DNA from: Dietzia sp. ANT_WB102
Lineage (GTDB): Bacteria; Actinomycetota; Actinomycetes; Mycobacteriales; Mycobacteriaceae
Reading direction: 5' to 3'
NCBI RefSeq assembly: GCF_008369165.1
Contig: NZ_VOBA01000002.1
Span: forward strand, 310,001-374,000
Length of the DNA: 64,000 nucleotides
The notes under the pieces are model-generated. The model had not been told where the DNA came from and did no database searches. It was given only the letters and a program-made list of their open reading frames with translations. Positions 39,314 through 47,827 of the stretch are shown here, one piece after another. Both the position numbers and the translations under genes were made by a program. Within the stretch, counting starts at the first letter, position 1. Each line of letters begins with the position of its first letter.

Positions 39314-41362
39314 TCAGAACCGCCCGCCCGCGCCGCCCCCACCGAAACCGCCGCCACCGCCCCCGAAGCCCCCGCCGAAGCCGCCCCCGCCGCCGAAGCC
39401 GCGGGAGGAGCCGAAGCCGCCCCCGCCGCCGCGGAGCATCCCCTGGATCAGCGCCCCGGCGACCATGCCGCCGACCATGGCACCGGTATTGGACCCCCCA
39501 CGTCCGCCCCGGCCTCCGTAGCCGCCGGTGTACTGGGGCCGGGAGGCGTCGCTCTGCGCCAGCCGCAGGGCCTCGCGGGCGAGGTTGAGGGCGCGCTCAG
39601 CGGCGGGGAACGCGGCAGGACCGACCGTGGCCTCGGCGGTCGAAAGCGAGTTCTTCGCCGCCGCGAGCCGGGTACGGGCCGCCTGGCCGATGACATACGA
39701 GCGGCTGCCGATGAAGTCGTCGGCTTCGCGCACCGCTCCGGCTGCGCGGGTGATTGCGGCCCGACGAGCGGCGCGGGCGCGGCTCGCCTCCTCAGCCTCG
39801 TGCCCGGCGGCCGCGAGGGCTTCGTCGAGGTCACGGTCCACGTCGATGAGGCGGGAGAAGGTGCCCAGGGGATCGGTTTGTCCGTCGCGATGGGCCGCTC
39901 CGACCGCCTCACGGGCGGTGGTCGCCACCTGGGTGAGCTCTCTGCTGGTGGAGTCGCTGATGTCGGTGGACGCCAGCAGTTGTGAGGCCTGCGCGAGCTC
40001 CTCCTCGACCTCCTCGATCAGCGGATCGAGGTCACGACGCGCGGCGGCGATGTCGTCGGAGGCATGGTCCACCCCGTCGACCAGCTTCTCGGCGCGCGAT
40101 AATCCGCCCTCGGCGGAGGTGATGGCGTCCACGGCCTCGCCCTGCTCGCCCACTGGCCTGGCCAGGGCGGCCCGGGCGCGCGCGGTCTCGCCCTCCGCGG
40201 CGTCGATCAGTTGCTCGGCCAGGGAGAGGTTGTCGGAGATGGAGGCGAGGACCGCTGCGGGGAACCGCTCGCGCAGGTCCGACATCGTCTTCTCGGCCTC
40301 GGGGAGGCGGGCGCGCAGGGTGACCGTGCGACGTGTGAGCGCGTCGACGGAGGCGCCGCCGTTGATGAGCAGGTCGCGCATCTCGGCGAAGGCCTTCGCC
40401 TGCCCCTCGAGGCCGCGTTCGGCGCGTTCGGCGCGGGCGGCCACCTCGAGCAGCATGGCCTTGCGCTGGTCGGGCGTCTCGGGGATGTCGTCGTCGAGGC
40501 GCTGGACGAGGGAGTGTGCAGCGGCAACCTCGGATCGCGCCGAGTCGAGCGCGGATCGGAACGGCCGGGTACGCAGTTCGCCGAACTCCCCAGCGGCGGT
40601 CTCGAGGGCCGAGGTGGACTCATCCACTGCCTGGTCGGCATCCACCAGACCGGCCCGCGCCCGTGCGTCGAGAACCTCCACAGGTAGCGCGGACATCCGC
40701 GCGGTGTCGTCACCGGGGATGTCCCGGGCCGACTCTGCCTGACGAGCAGTCCGGGTGGCTCGGCGTCGGCGGGTGACCACCAGGAGCAGCGCCACCGCGG
40801 CCGCGATCACCGCGATGATCGCCAGCAGTGCACCGACGGAGAGGCCGGAGCCCGACCCCTGACGTTCGAGGCCGTCGGCTGCCCCGATCGCGGCGCCCGA
40901 CCAGTCATCGACCGCGAGCTTCGGCTCGATGTCCCGGTCGGCGATCCGCTGGTCGGAACGCTGGTCTGTGGACTCGAACCAGTACCTGCCGTCCTCGACG
41001 GCCACCGCGAGCAGGACGTCCGAGGACCCCAGGTCGGACAGTTGCGCGGTCTGCCGGGCCCACTGGTCGGGCGGGATCCCGTCGAAGCTGTCGACGAACG
41101 TCACCCACAGTTGGATCTGATCGGTCGAGCGAAGCTCGGCCAGTCGGCTCTCCACCTCGCGGGTGTCGCCGCCCAACACGCCAGCGGAGTCGGTGAGCTG
41201 TTGCTGCAGGTTCGACGGGCGCTCGGCGGAGGCGCCGGGGGCGGCCCACACCAGCGCGCAGGCGAGGAACGCGACCACCGTCGCGACGACTGTCACCGGG
41301 GCCTGGCTGAACCGGGAACGGGGTCGCCGGGCGGCGTCGGGCAGGAGTTGGGCGACGATCAT
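39314..41362 (-). CDS. TPM domain-containing membrane protein with coiled-coil region and Gly-rich tail
   Basis: A 682-residue protein. A signal segment (about 22-46) is followed by a TPM domain (to about 165), which typically faces the periplasm, a transmembrane helix near 178-200 ending in TRRRR, then about 400 residues of Ala/Glu/Arg-rich helix likely to form coiled coils in the cytoplasm. The last 60 residues are Gly-rich with Phe (repeated GGGFGG units). The position beside dgt and dnaG matches M. tuberculosis Rv2345. TPM proteins have been linked to photosystem repair in plants and to unknown envelope roles in bacteria. The ATG at 41362 is preferred to an upstream frame extension. Confidence 0.85.
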   Translation of the reverse strand: MIVAQLLPDAARRPRSRFSQAPVTVVATVVAFLACALVWAAPGASAERPSNLQQQLTDSAGVLGGDTREVESRLAELRSTDQIQLWVTFVDSFDGIPPDQWARQTAQLSDLGSSDVLLAVAVEDGRYWFESTDQRSDQRIADRDIEPKLAVDDWSGAAIGAADGLERQGSGSGLSVGALLAIIAVIAAAVALLLVVTRRRRATRTARQAESARDIPGDDTARMSALPVEVLDARARAGLVDADQAVDESTSALETAAGEFGELRTRPFRSALDSARSEVAAAHSLVQRLDDDIPETPDQRKAMLLEVAARAERAERGLEGQAKAFAEMRDLLINGGASVDALTRRTVTLRARLPEAEKTMSDLRERFPAAVLASISDNLSLAEQLIDAAEGETARARAALARPVGEQGEAVDAITSAEGGLSRAEKLVDGVDHASDDIAAARRDLDPLIEEVEEELAQASQLLASTDISDSTSRELTQVATTAREAVGAAHRDGQTDPLGTFSRLIDVDRDLDEALAAAGHEAEEASRARAARRAAITRAAGAVREADDFIGSRSYVIGQAARTRLAAAKNSLSTAEATVGPAAFPAAERALNLAREALRLAQSDASRPQYTGGYGGRGGRGGSNTGAMVGGMVAGALIQGMLRGGGGGFGSSRGFGGGGGFGGGFGGGGGGFGGGGAGGRF

Positions 41363-41430
41363 GACCCCAGCGTATCGGCCTCGAACAGGGGGCACGCCGG
41401 TCCTCGCCGGAGGCGGCTACTCTGGGCGTC

Positions 41431-43452
41431 ATGGCAGGGCGGATTCCGGAGCAGGACATCGCCGCGATCCGCGAACGCACTCGCATCGAGGAGATCGTCG
41501 GCGAGTACGTCGCGCTCAAACCCGGCGGCATCGACTCGATGAAGGGGCTGTCCCCGTTCACGGACGAGAAGACCCCGTCGTTCCACGTGCGTCCGCAACA
41601 CGGCTACTTCCACTGTTTTTCCACAGGGGAGGGCGGTGACGTCTTTGCCTTCCTCATGAAGATGGAGCACATCAGCTTCGTCGAGGCGGTCGAACAGCTG
41701 GCCGACCGTATCGGCTACCGCATCTCCTACGAGGGCGGCGGTCAGGTCATCCAGCGCGATCGCGGCACGCGGTCCAGACTCGCGCAGGCGAACGCCGCCG
41801 CGCAGAAGTTCTATGCCGAGCGGCTGGCGGAGGATCCCGAGGCCGAGACCGCGCGCACCTTCCTCACCGACCGTGGGTTCGACATGGCCCAGGCGCAGCA
41901 CTTCGGGTGCGGATACGCCCCCGCCGGCTGGGACACCATGAGCAAACACCTCATGCGGCAGGGGTTCGAACCCAAGGAGCTGGAGGCGGCAGGGCTGTCC
42001 AAGACGAGTTCTCGCGGCACGCTCATCGACCGTTTCCACCGCCGACTCTTGTGGCCCATCCGCAACCTCGGCGGTGAGGTGATCGGTTTCGGCGCGCGCA
42101 AGCTGTTCGAGGACGACACGCTGGGCAAGTACATGAACACGCCCGAGACGATTCTGTACAAGAAGTCGCAGGTGCTGTTCGGTCTCGACCTAGCCAAGCG
42201 GGAGATTGCCTCGCAGCGCCGCGCGGTTGTCGTCGAGGGGTACACCGACGTCATGGCCATGCACGCGGCCGGCGTCACGACCGCGGTCGCCGCGTGTGGC
42301 ACCGCGTTCGGCGAGGACCATCTGTCCACGCTCCGGCGTCTGATGCTGGACGACAACTACTTCCGCGGCGAGATCATCTACACCTTCGACGGCGACGAGG
42401 CGGGCAAGAAGGCTGCGCTCCGGGCGTTCTCGGGCGATCAGCAGTTCTCGGGTCGGACGTTCGTGGCGGTGGCCCCGCCCGGGCTGGACCCCTGCGACTT
42501 GCGTCAGAACAAGGGCGACGCGGCAGTGCGGGATCTGGTGTCTGCGCGGGTGCCGATGTTCGAGTTCGCGATCCGCTCGATGCTCGAGGATTACGACCTC
42601 GACCATGCAGAGGGACGTGTCGAGGCCCTGCGGCGCACGGTGCCGGTAGTGGCGGACATCCGCGATTCGACGCTGCGGGACGAGTACGCCCGCCAACTCG
42701 CCGGGTGGGTGGGCTGGGACGACCCAGCGACGGTGGTGCGTCGCGTCCGCGAGGAGGCGCGCAAGAAGGGCCGGTCGCGCTCGACATCGGGTCCGGGGCT
42801 ACGCAGGCGCGCTCCGGCGACCCCGGGCGGAGGCACCCGACCGGGGCGGGACGCCGCTGAGCGTGGGGGAGGCGTTCGTGGGCGTGGGGGGTACGACGAC
42901 GAGCCCGCCGGCGGCGAAGCTCCGCCGACGCCGGAAGTTCCGGCGGGCGTGCCCATCCCCGCCGCGGCCGACCCCGTGCTGTGGCCGCAGCGGGAGGCGG
43001 TGAAGGCGGCCCTGCAGTACCCGGGCCTGGCGGGCCCGTTGTTCGACTCCTTGCCGGAGGAGTGCTTCACCCACCCGGCGTACGCCACTATCGCCCAGGC
43101 GCTCTCCACGGCCGGGGGGTGCGCTGCAGGCAAGAGCGGTGCCAACTGGGTCTCCGAGGTCTCCCAGGGGTTGAGCGACGACGGGCTGCGCAGGCTGGCC
43201 GGGAGTCTGGCCGTGGAGACGCTGCGGGTGTCCGAGGACGCGTTGCCGCGCTATATCTCCGGCGTGTTGGCGCGACTGCAGGAGGTGTGGGTCTCGGGCC
43301 AGATCGCGGATCTCAAGTCCAAGGTCCAGCGGATGAGTCCGGCGGAGGATCCCGAGGGCTATTCAGCGCTGTTCGGTGATCTGGTGGCCTTGGAGGAGTA
43401 CCGGCGCGGCCTGCTGAATCAGGCGGTCGGGGCGACCCCGGACATTGCCTGA
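41431..43452 (+). CDS. dnaG: DNA primase DnaG with degenerate zinc-binding motif
   Basis: DnaG makes RNA primers for replication forks. The 673-residue protein has the N-terminal CHC2-like region, a Toprim catalytic core (VVVEGYTDVMAMH and TFDGDEAGKKAA) and a C-terminal DnaB-binding part after a Gly/Arg/Pro-rich linker (about 455-505). In the CHC2 motif the usual Cys, His, Cys, Cys ligands read Ser41, Thr44, Cys62 and Thr65, so three of four zinc ligands are gone while the surrounding sequence (EKTPSFHVRP, GEGGDVFAFL) is well kept. It is thus a conserved but zinc-less version rather than a decaying gene. Confidence 0.95.
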   Translation: MAGRIPEQDIAAIRERTRIEEIVGEYVALKPGGIDSMKGLSPFTDEKTPSFHVRPQHGYFHCFSTGEGGDVFAFLMKMEHISFVEAVEQLADRIGYRISYEGGGQVIQRDRGTRSRLAQANAAAQKFYAERLAEDPEAETARTFLTDRGFDMAQAQHFGCGYAPAGWDTMSKHLMRQGFEPKELEAAGLSKTSSRGTLIDRFHRRLLWPIRNLGGEVIGFGARKLFEDDTLGKYMNTPETILYKKSQVLFGLDLAKREIASQRRAVVVEGYTDVMAMHAAGVTTAVAACGTAFGEDHLSTLRRLMLDDNYFRGEIIYTFDGDEAGKKAALRAFSGDQQFSGRTFVAVAPPGLDPCDLRQNKGDAAVRDLVSARVPMFEFAIRSMLEDYDLDHAEGRVEALRRTVPVVADIRDSTLRDEYARQLAGWVGWDDPATVVRRVREEARKKGRSRSTSGPGLRRRAPATPGGGTRPGRDAAERGGGVRGRGGYDDEPAGGEAPPTPEVPAGVPIPAAADPVLWPQREAVKAALQYPGLAGPLFDSLPEECFTHPAYATIAQALSTAGGCAAGKSGANWVSEVSQGLSDDGLRRLAGSLAVETLRVSEDALPRYISGVLARLQEVWVSGQIADLKSKVQRMSPAEDPEGYSALFGDLVALEEYRRGLLNQAVGATPDIA

Positions 43453-43461
43453 CCTGCCGAT

Positions 43462-43491
43462 TTGGTCTGGCGGGTACAGGCGCACTAAGGT
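43462..43491 (+). promoter_or_regulatory. Possible promoter of tRNA-Asn
   Basis: TTGGTC (43462-43467) and TAAGGT (43486-43491) are 18 bases apart and would place the start of transcription about 36 bases before the tRNA. Both hexamers deviate from consensus. Confidence 0.4.
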
Positions 43492-43533
43492 GAGATCTCG
43501 GTATCCGGCATGACTGCCGGTCACCAGCACTGA

Positions 43534-43606
43534 TCCCCCATAGCTCAATTGGCAGAGCATTCGACTGTTAATCGAAGGGTTATTGGTTCGAGTCCAATTG
43601 GGGGAG
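43534..43606 (+). tRNA. tRNA-Asn (anticodon GTT)
   Basis: A 73-base cloverleaf. The acceptor TCCCCCA pairs with TGGGGGA; the anticodon arm is TTCGA-CTGTTAA-TCGAA with anticodon GTT; the T arm contains GGTTCGAGTCC. The CCA end is not encoded. It lies just downstream of dnaG. Confidence 0.97.
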
Positions 43607-43612
43607 CTCCGG

Positions 43613-43648
43613 GAGAGGGTCCGAGGCATCATTGCCTCGGGCCCTCTC
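43613..43648 (+). terminator. Terminator hairpin after tRNA-Asn
   Basis: GAGAGGGTCCGAGGC (43613-43627) pairs with GCCTCGGGCCCTCTC (43634-43648), 15 pairs with one G-T, over the loop ATCATT. The following bases are CGCATTTCCGC. The hairpin also lies near the end of the minus-strand gene at 43689 and may serve both strands. Confidence 0.8.
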
Positions 43649-43688
43649 CGCATTTCCGCGTGTACGGCGGATTCCAGCGCCTTAGACG

Positions 43689-44111
43689 TCACTCCCGCCG
43701 GAGCACTCGGGCGTCGCCGAGGTCGAAGCTGAGCTCGAACCACCTCGAACTGATCTGCCATCCCTCACTTGTTCGCGTCCACTGGTCCGTGTATTCGCCG
43801 ATGCATTCGTAGGTCAGTCCGGCGAGGTCGCCGGCACCCCGGTGCAGGACCCGCCCGTATGTCCGGCTCCGCGCGCGGTCTGGATCGCCGTCGAGGTCGA
43901 GTTCTACGCGGTGGTTGCCCAGCAAATGTTGCGAGGGGCCGCAACCCCCCAGATGGTCCCGGACCCTCTCCACGATCGCCTCGCGGCCGGTTGCGCCGTA
44001 CCCGGTCGCGAACTCTGTGAAGAGGGCGCCCAGCCCGTCCCAGTCACGGGTGTCCAGGGCCGTGGCGACGTCGGCGAGCCGTTCGACGATCTGGTCTGTG
44101 ACACTGCTCAT
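43689..44111 (-). CDS. SnoaL-like / NTF2-fold domain protein
   Basis: A 140-residue protein with the cone-shaped NTF2-like pattern: an N-terminal helix pair (VERLADVATALDTRDWDGLGALFT), ATGREAIVERVRDHLGG, then strands ending with YTDQWTRTSEGWQISSRWFEL. This matches the nuclear transport factor 2/SnoaL-4 type, which includes isomerases, dehydratases and steroid-binding proteins. No catalytic residues can be assigned. It stands alone on the minus strand, divergent from the carboxylesterase at 44169. Confidence 0.78.
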   Translation of the reverse strand: MSSVTDQIVERLADVATALDTRDWDGLGALFTEFATGYGATGREAIVERVRDHLGGCGPSQHLLGNHRVELDLDGDPDRARSRTYGRVLHRGAGDLAGLTYECIGEYTDQWTRTSEGWQISSRWFELSFDLGDARVLRRE

Positions 44112-44168
44112 CCCATTGTCTTAGCAGGAACCACCGGCAGAATCGGTCTGTCTCGCTAATCTGGCGCA

Positions 44169-45581
44169 ATGAGCCGCCCCGGAACCCGACGCGATGGCGA
44201 GGTCGAGATTGCACTGTCTACCGGCCGTGTGCGGGGGGCTGACTTGGGGGATGTGCTCCGCTTTTACGGCATCCCGTACGCGGAGGACCCCATCGGCGAC
44301 CTCCGGTTCGCAGCCCCCGTTCGACGGGTGCCGTGGGACGGGATTCGTGATGCGACCCGGCCGGCGGCCACCGCGCAGCGCCTGCGTTTCGACGCCAACC
44401 CGGCGATTCCGGAGCCGATCGTCGCGGGCACGGACATCCTCCACGTCGACGTGTGGGCTCCTACCGAAGGGTTGGGACACCCGGTGCTGGTGTGGATCCA
44501 CGGCGGCGGCTGGGAGTCGGGATCTTCGCACCAGCCCTGGTTTGACGGGACCGCTTTCGCCCGCGCCGGGATCGTCGTGGTCTCGGTGGGGTACCGCCTG
44601 GGGGTCGAGGGATTCACCGCGTTTCCCGATGCGCCGGACAACCGCGGGGTGCGGGACTGGATTATGGCCCTGGAGTGGGTCCGCGACGAGATTGAGGCGT
44701 TCGGCGGTGACCCTGGACAGGTCACGGTGTCGGGCCAGTCCGCCGGAGGCGGGGCGGTGCTCTGTCTGCTCGCCGCTCCCGCGGCGGCCGGACTGTTCCA
44801 CCGCGGGATCGCCTCGTCGCCGGCTGTTCTGCGGTCGCCAGCCGCACAGGCCCCCATCGGGGCGACAGCCGCCGAGCTGGCAGCAGGCGGGCGGGGCGCC
44901 GTCGACGAGTTCCACCGGCGCCTGCGCAAGGACAATCCGTTTCTCATGCCGTTCCGACCGACGGTCGGCGACGACACCGTCCCGGTTCCGCCCCTGGAGG
45001 GCATCGGAAGCGGGCCGGGGCTCGACCTACCCCTGCTCATCGGCTCCACCGCCACGGAATTCGAAGGAGTCGTCCGGTCCCTGCCCCGGCCGGCACTGTT
45101 GCCGGGCGCGGTCATGATCCTGCGGTCCCAGGAATTGCCCACCGCAGGACTGCGCGCGCTGGCCAGGCAGTCGGCGGGCAGGTCTCTGCGCCGAGCGGTG
45201 GGGGCGGTGGTCGACGCCGCGACCATCCACTCGACCGTCGTCCGGGCGGCCGAGACCAGGATGGTGGGCGGCGCGCCCACCTGGGTGTACGACTTCCGTT
45301 GGTCCGAGGGCAGGGGCGCGGTCCACTGCGCGGACCTGCCGTTCTTCTGGGCCGTGCCGGAGGCCCCCAATGTGCGGTCCTACCTGGGAGCTGATGCGCC
45401 AACGGAACTCGTCGCGGACATGCACCGGTCGTGGGTCGACTTCGTCCGTACCGGAGATCCGGGTTTCCCGCGCTATGAGCCCCTGGGGAGGCAGGTGCAG
45501 GTGTGGGACGAGCCCTCTGTCGTCGTCGAGGACGGCCTCGCCGACGTCCGGGAGGTCTGGTGGCCGGGCGGCGGGTCTTGA
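44169..45581 (+). CDS. Type B carboxylesterase family protein
   Basis: A 470-residue alpha/beta hydrolase of the carboxylesterase/lipase type B family. The oxyanion loop is HGGGWESGS (111-119) and the nucleophile lies in VSGQSAGGGAV (Ser191). The N-terminal FYGIPYAEDPIGDLRFAAP is the family signature. The usual Glu sits near TATEFEG and the His near the C-terminal third (AVHCADLPFFW). It hydrolyses carboxylic esters; the natural substrate is unknown. There is no signal peptide. It ends 53 bases before a tRNA gene. Confidence 0.9.
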   Translation: MSRPGTRRDGEVEIALSTGRVRGADLGDVLRFYGIPYAEDPIGDLRFAAPVRRVPWDGIRDATRPAATAQRLRFDANPAIPEPIVAGTDILHVDVWAPTEGLGHPVLVWIHGGGWESGSSHQPWFDGTAFARAGIVVVSVGYRLGVEGFTAFPDAPDNRGVRDWIMALEWVRDEIEAFGGDPGQVTVSGQSAGGGAVLCLLAAPAAAGLFHRGIASSPAVLRSPAAQAPIGATAAELAAGGRGAVDEFHRRLRKDNPFLMPFRPTVGDDTVPVPPLEGIGSGPGLDLPLLIGSTATEFEGVVRSLPRPALLPGAVMILRSQELPTAGLRALARQSAGRSLRRAVGAVVDAATIHSTVVRAAETRMVGGAPTWVYDFRWSEGRGAVHCADLPFFWAVPEAPNVRSYLGADAPTELVADMHRSWVDFVRTGDPGFPRYEPLGRQVQVWDEPSVVVEDGLADVREVWWPGGGS

Positions 45582-45589
45582 CGTCTTGC

Positions 45590-45595
45590 TACGAT
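45590..45595 (+). promoter_or_regulatory. Possible -10 element upstream of the CAT-anticodon tRNA
   Basis: TACGAT lies 38 bases before the tRNA. A TTGACG sequence at 45578-45583 overlaps the esterase stop but is too close to serve as its -35, so the call is tentative. Confidence 0.28.
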
Positions 45596-45633
45596 TGCGC
45601 GGCGCGTGCCGGTGACGCTCCCGGCGCGCGCAG

Positions 45634-45707
45634 GGGGCTATAGCTCAGTTGGTTAGAGCCGCGGACTCATAATCCGCTGGTCGCGGGTTCGAGCCCCGCT
45701 GGCCCCA
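45634..45707 (+). tRNA. tRNA with CAT anticodon (Met, or Ile2 read after lysidine modification)
   Basis: A 74-base cloverleaf. The acceptor GGGGCTA pairs with TGGCCCC (one G-T pair), the anticodon arm is GCGGA-CTCATAA-TCCGC, and the T arm contains GGGTTCGAGCCC. CCA is not encoded. A CAT anticodon fits elongator Met or the minor Ile2 that TilS converts to read AUA. The TATAGCTC start and the acceptor resemble Ile2, but this is not decisive. Confidence 0.9.
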
Positions 45708-45722
45708 CCTCCGCGAGACCGG

Positions 45723-46817
45723 TCAGTAGGCCAGCCCCATCCGCATTGCGCCCACCGCCTCGGACAGCGCTGACCGCGCCCGAGGGCTGGCGCCGACGGC
45801 GTTGACGAACGGGTGGACCAGTGACTCGTGACGCCTGAGCGACACCGGGACACCAGCGTCCGCCATCTTGCGCGCGTACGCCTCGCCCTCGTCGCGCAGC
45901 GGATCGAACCCGCCCGTCGCCACGTGCGCGGGAGGCAACCCGGAGAAGTCCTCCGCCAGTAGAGGCGAGGCCCGGGGGTCGAGTCGGTCGGAGTCCGAGC
46001 GGATATAGGTCTCCTCGTACCAGTCCATGTTCTCCCTCGTGAGAAAGAATCCCTCGCCGAACAGCTCGTACGAGCGCGTCCGTGCGGACATGTTGGTGGC
46101 AGGCACGAACAACAATTGGAAGTCCGGCATCTTCTCGCCGGCATCGCGAGTCTGTTGGCAGACCACCGCCGCCAGGTTGGCGCCCGCGCTATCGCCACCC
46201 ACCGCGATCCGCCTCGGGTCAACGCCGAGCTCTTCGGCGTTGTCGCGGACGTAACGGAACGCGGCGAGCGCGTCCTCAGCGGCGGTGGGGAAGCGGAATT
46301 CGGGCGCCAACCGGTAGTCCACACTGATCACCTTGAGCCCTCCCGTCGCGGCGATATAGCGGCAGGTCGCGTCATGCGAGTCAACGCTGCCCAGTACCCA
46401 CCCGCCGCCGTGGAAGTACACGAGCACCGGCAGTGACTCTTCCCCGTCGACCGGCGAGTACAGGCGCGCCGGCAGGTCCGCCCGGTCCGTATCGGTGCCG
46501 CCGAGAGGGAGGATCATGTCGGCGACGACGGCGAGGTCGATCTTGGTGCCCGAAACGGTGTATGCCGATCGCTCGAGGACCAAGCGGGCCTGCTCGACGG
46601 TCAGGTCCTGGTATTCACCCTCCGACATCAGCGAGATGATTCGGAGCCCGGCCTGGAAGTGCGGGTCGAGGACCTGCCCGTCGAGTCGCCGCGGGGTCCC
46701 GCCCACGAGCCCGAGCAGCGGCGCCGGCAATGATCCGGCAGCGGTCATAGCGGCCCGGGTCAGGCGGTCCGGGATCGACGGGGAGTAGGCGCGGTGGCCG
46801 GACATGGGAGAACGCAT
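45723..46817 (-). CDS. Alpha/beta hydrolase, HSL-type esterase/lipase
   Basis: A protein of about 364 residues of the hormone-sensitive-lipase family. HGGGWVLGS supplies the oxyanion hole, GGDSAGANLAA holds the catalytic serine, DPLRDEGEAYA the aspartate and ESLVHPF the histidine. Mycobacterial LipN/LipI-like enzymes share this plan and act on short-chain esters. The N-terminal 60 residues may be a cap domain. GTG 46823, ATG 46817 and ATG 46805 are possible starts; I use 46817. It is divergent from the ABC exporter genes. Confidence 0.9.
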   Translation of the reverse strand: MRSPMSGHRAYSPSIPDRLTRAAMTAAGSLPAPLLGLVGGTPRRLDGQVLDPHFQAGLRIISLMSEGEYQDLTVEQARLVLERSAYTVSGTKIDLAVVADMILPLGGTDTDRADLPARLYSPVDGEESLPVLVYFHGGGWVLGSVDSHDATCRYIAATGGLKVISVDYRLAPEFRFPTAAEDALAAFRYVRDNAEELGVDPRRIAVGGDSAGANLAAVVCQQTRDAGEKMPDFQLLFVPATNMSARTRSYELFGEGFFLTRENMDWYEETYIRSDSDRLDPRASPLLAEDFSGLPPAHVATGGFDPLRDEGEAYARKMADAGVPVSLRRHESLVHPFVNAVGASPRARSALSEAVGAMRMGLAY

Positions 46818-46876
46818 AGCCACATTGTGGCGCGAATTCCTGGGATGATCAGGGCAATCGGGCGAAGGAGCTGGTC

Positions 46877-47827
46877 ATGCGTTCAGGGCAGGAGAACGTG
46901 GTTCGGGTAGAGGGCCTGGTTAAAACCTTTGGAGGCGCTCGGGCGCTGGACGGGCTGGACCTGGATGTTCGCCGCGGAGAGGTCCACGGTTTCCTCGGGC
47001 CCAATGGGTCGGGAAAATCGACCACCATCCGCATTCTGCTGGGGCTGATGCGCGCCGACGCCGGCCGGGTGACCGTGTTCGGCGGGGACCCGTGGCGCGA
47101 TGCGGTAGAGCTCCACGCCCGGATGGCGTACGTCCCCGGCGAAGTGGCCCTGTGGCCTCGACTGACGGGCGGCCAGAGCATCGACCTGCTGGGCCGAGCT
47201 CTCGGGGGGCTGGACCCGGCCAGGCGGGACGGACTCGTCGAGCGTTTCCGCCTGGACCCGACCAAACGCACTCGGGACTATTCCAAGGGCAACCGGCAGA
47301 AGGTGTCACTCGTCGCGGCGCTGGCCTCGGACGCCGAACTTCTCGTGCTGGACGAGCCCACCTCCGGACTGGACCCCCTCATGGAGCAGGTGTTCCAGGA
47401 CTGCGTCCGCGAGACCATCGCACGCGGGGCCACTGTCCTGCTGTCCAGCCACATCATGGGCGAGGTGGAGGCCCTCGCGGACCGCGTGAGCATCATCCGC
47501 GCCGGCCGTACCGTCACCTCGGGCACGCTGGCCGAGCTGCGGCGCCACACCACGACCGAGGTCCATGCCGTCACGGACGCCGACCCGCGTCCACTCGAGC
47601 GAGTGGCCGGGGTCGACGGCCTACGGATCGACGATTCCACCGATGGACGGTTCGAGGTCCGCTGTCACGTGCCCGCTCCGCGGCTCGGCGAGGTGACGGG
47701 CATCCTGCACGCGGCCGGAATCCACACTCTGACGGCGACCCCGCCCAGCCTGGACGACCTCTTCCTCAGCGCCTATACCGGGAGCTGGACGGAAACCCGG
47801 GACGACGACCTGCCCGGGGAGCGGTGA
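46877..47827 (+). CDS. ABC transporter ATP-binding protein (exporter)
   Basis: A 316-residue nucleotide-binding subunit. Walker A is GPNGSGKST, Walker B is LLVLDEPTSGLDP, and the switch histidine is in SSHIMGE. The signature region reads YSKGNRQKV instead of LSGGQ; this form is common in antibiotic-type exporters such as DrrA relatives. A C-terminal extension of about 90 residues is present. Its TGA overlaps the permease ATG by one base (TGATG), so both are one exporter. The likely cargo is a drug, antibiotic or lipid-like molecule. Confidence 0.92.
   Translation: MRSGQENVVRVEGLVKTFGGARALDGLDLDVRRGEVHGFLGPNGSGKSTTIRILLGLMRADAGRVTVFGGDPWRDAVELHARMAYVPGEVALWPRLTGGQSIDLLGRALGGLDPARRDGLVERFRLDPTKRTRDYSKGNRQKVSLVAALASDAELLVLDEPTSGLDPLMEQVFQDCVRETIARGATVLLSSHIMGEVEALADRVSIIRAGRTVTSGTLAELRRHTTTEVHAVTDADPRPLERVAGVDGLRIDDSTDGRFEVRCHVPAPRLGEVTGILHAAGIHTLTATPPSLDDLFLSAYTGSWTETRDDDLPGER

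Noticed and set aside
43689-46817. Possible genomic island around the two esterases and the CAT tRNA
   Set aside because: No integrase, attachment-site repeat of the tRNA 3' end or base-composition break was seen; clustering of accessory genes near tRNAs alone is not enough.
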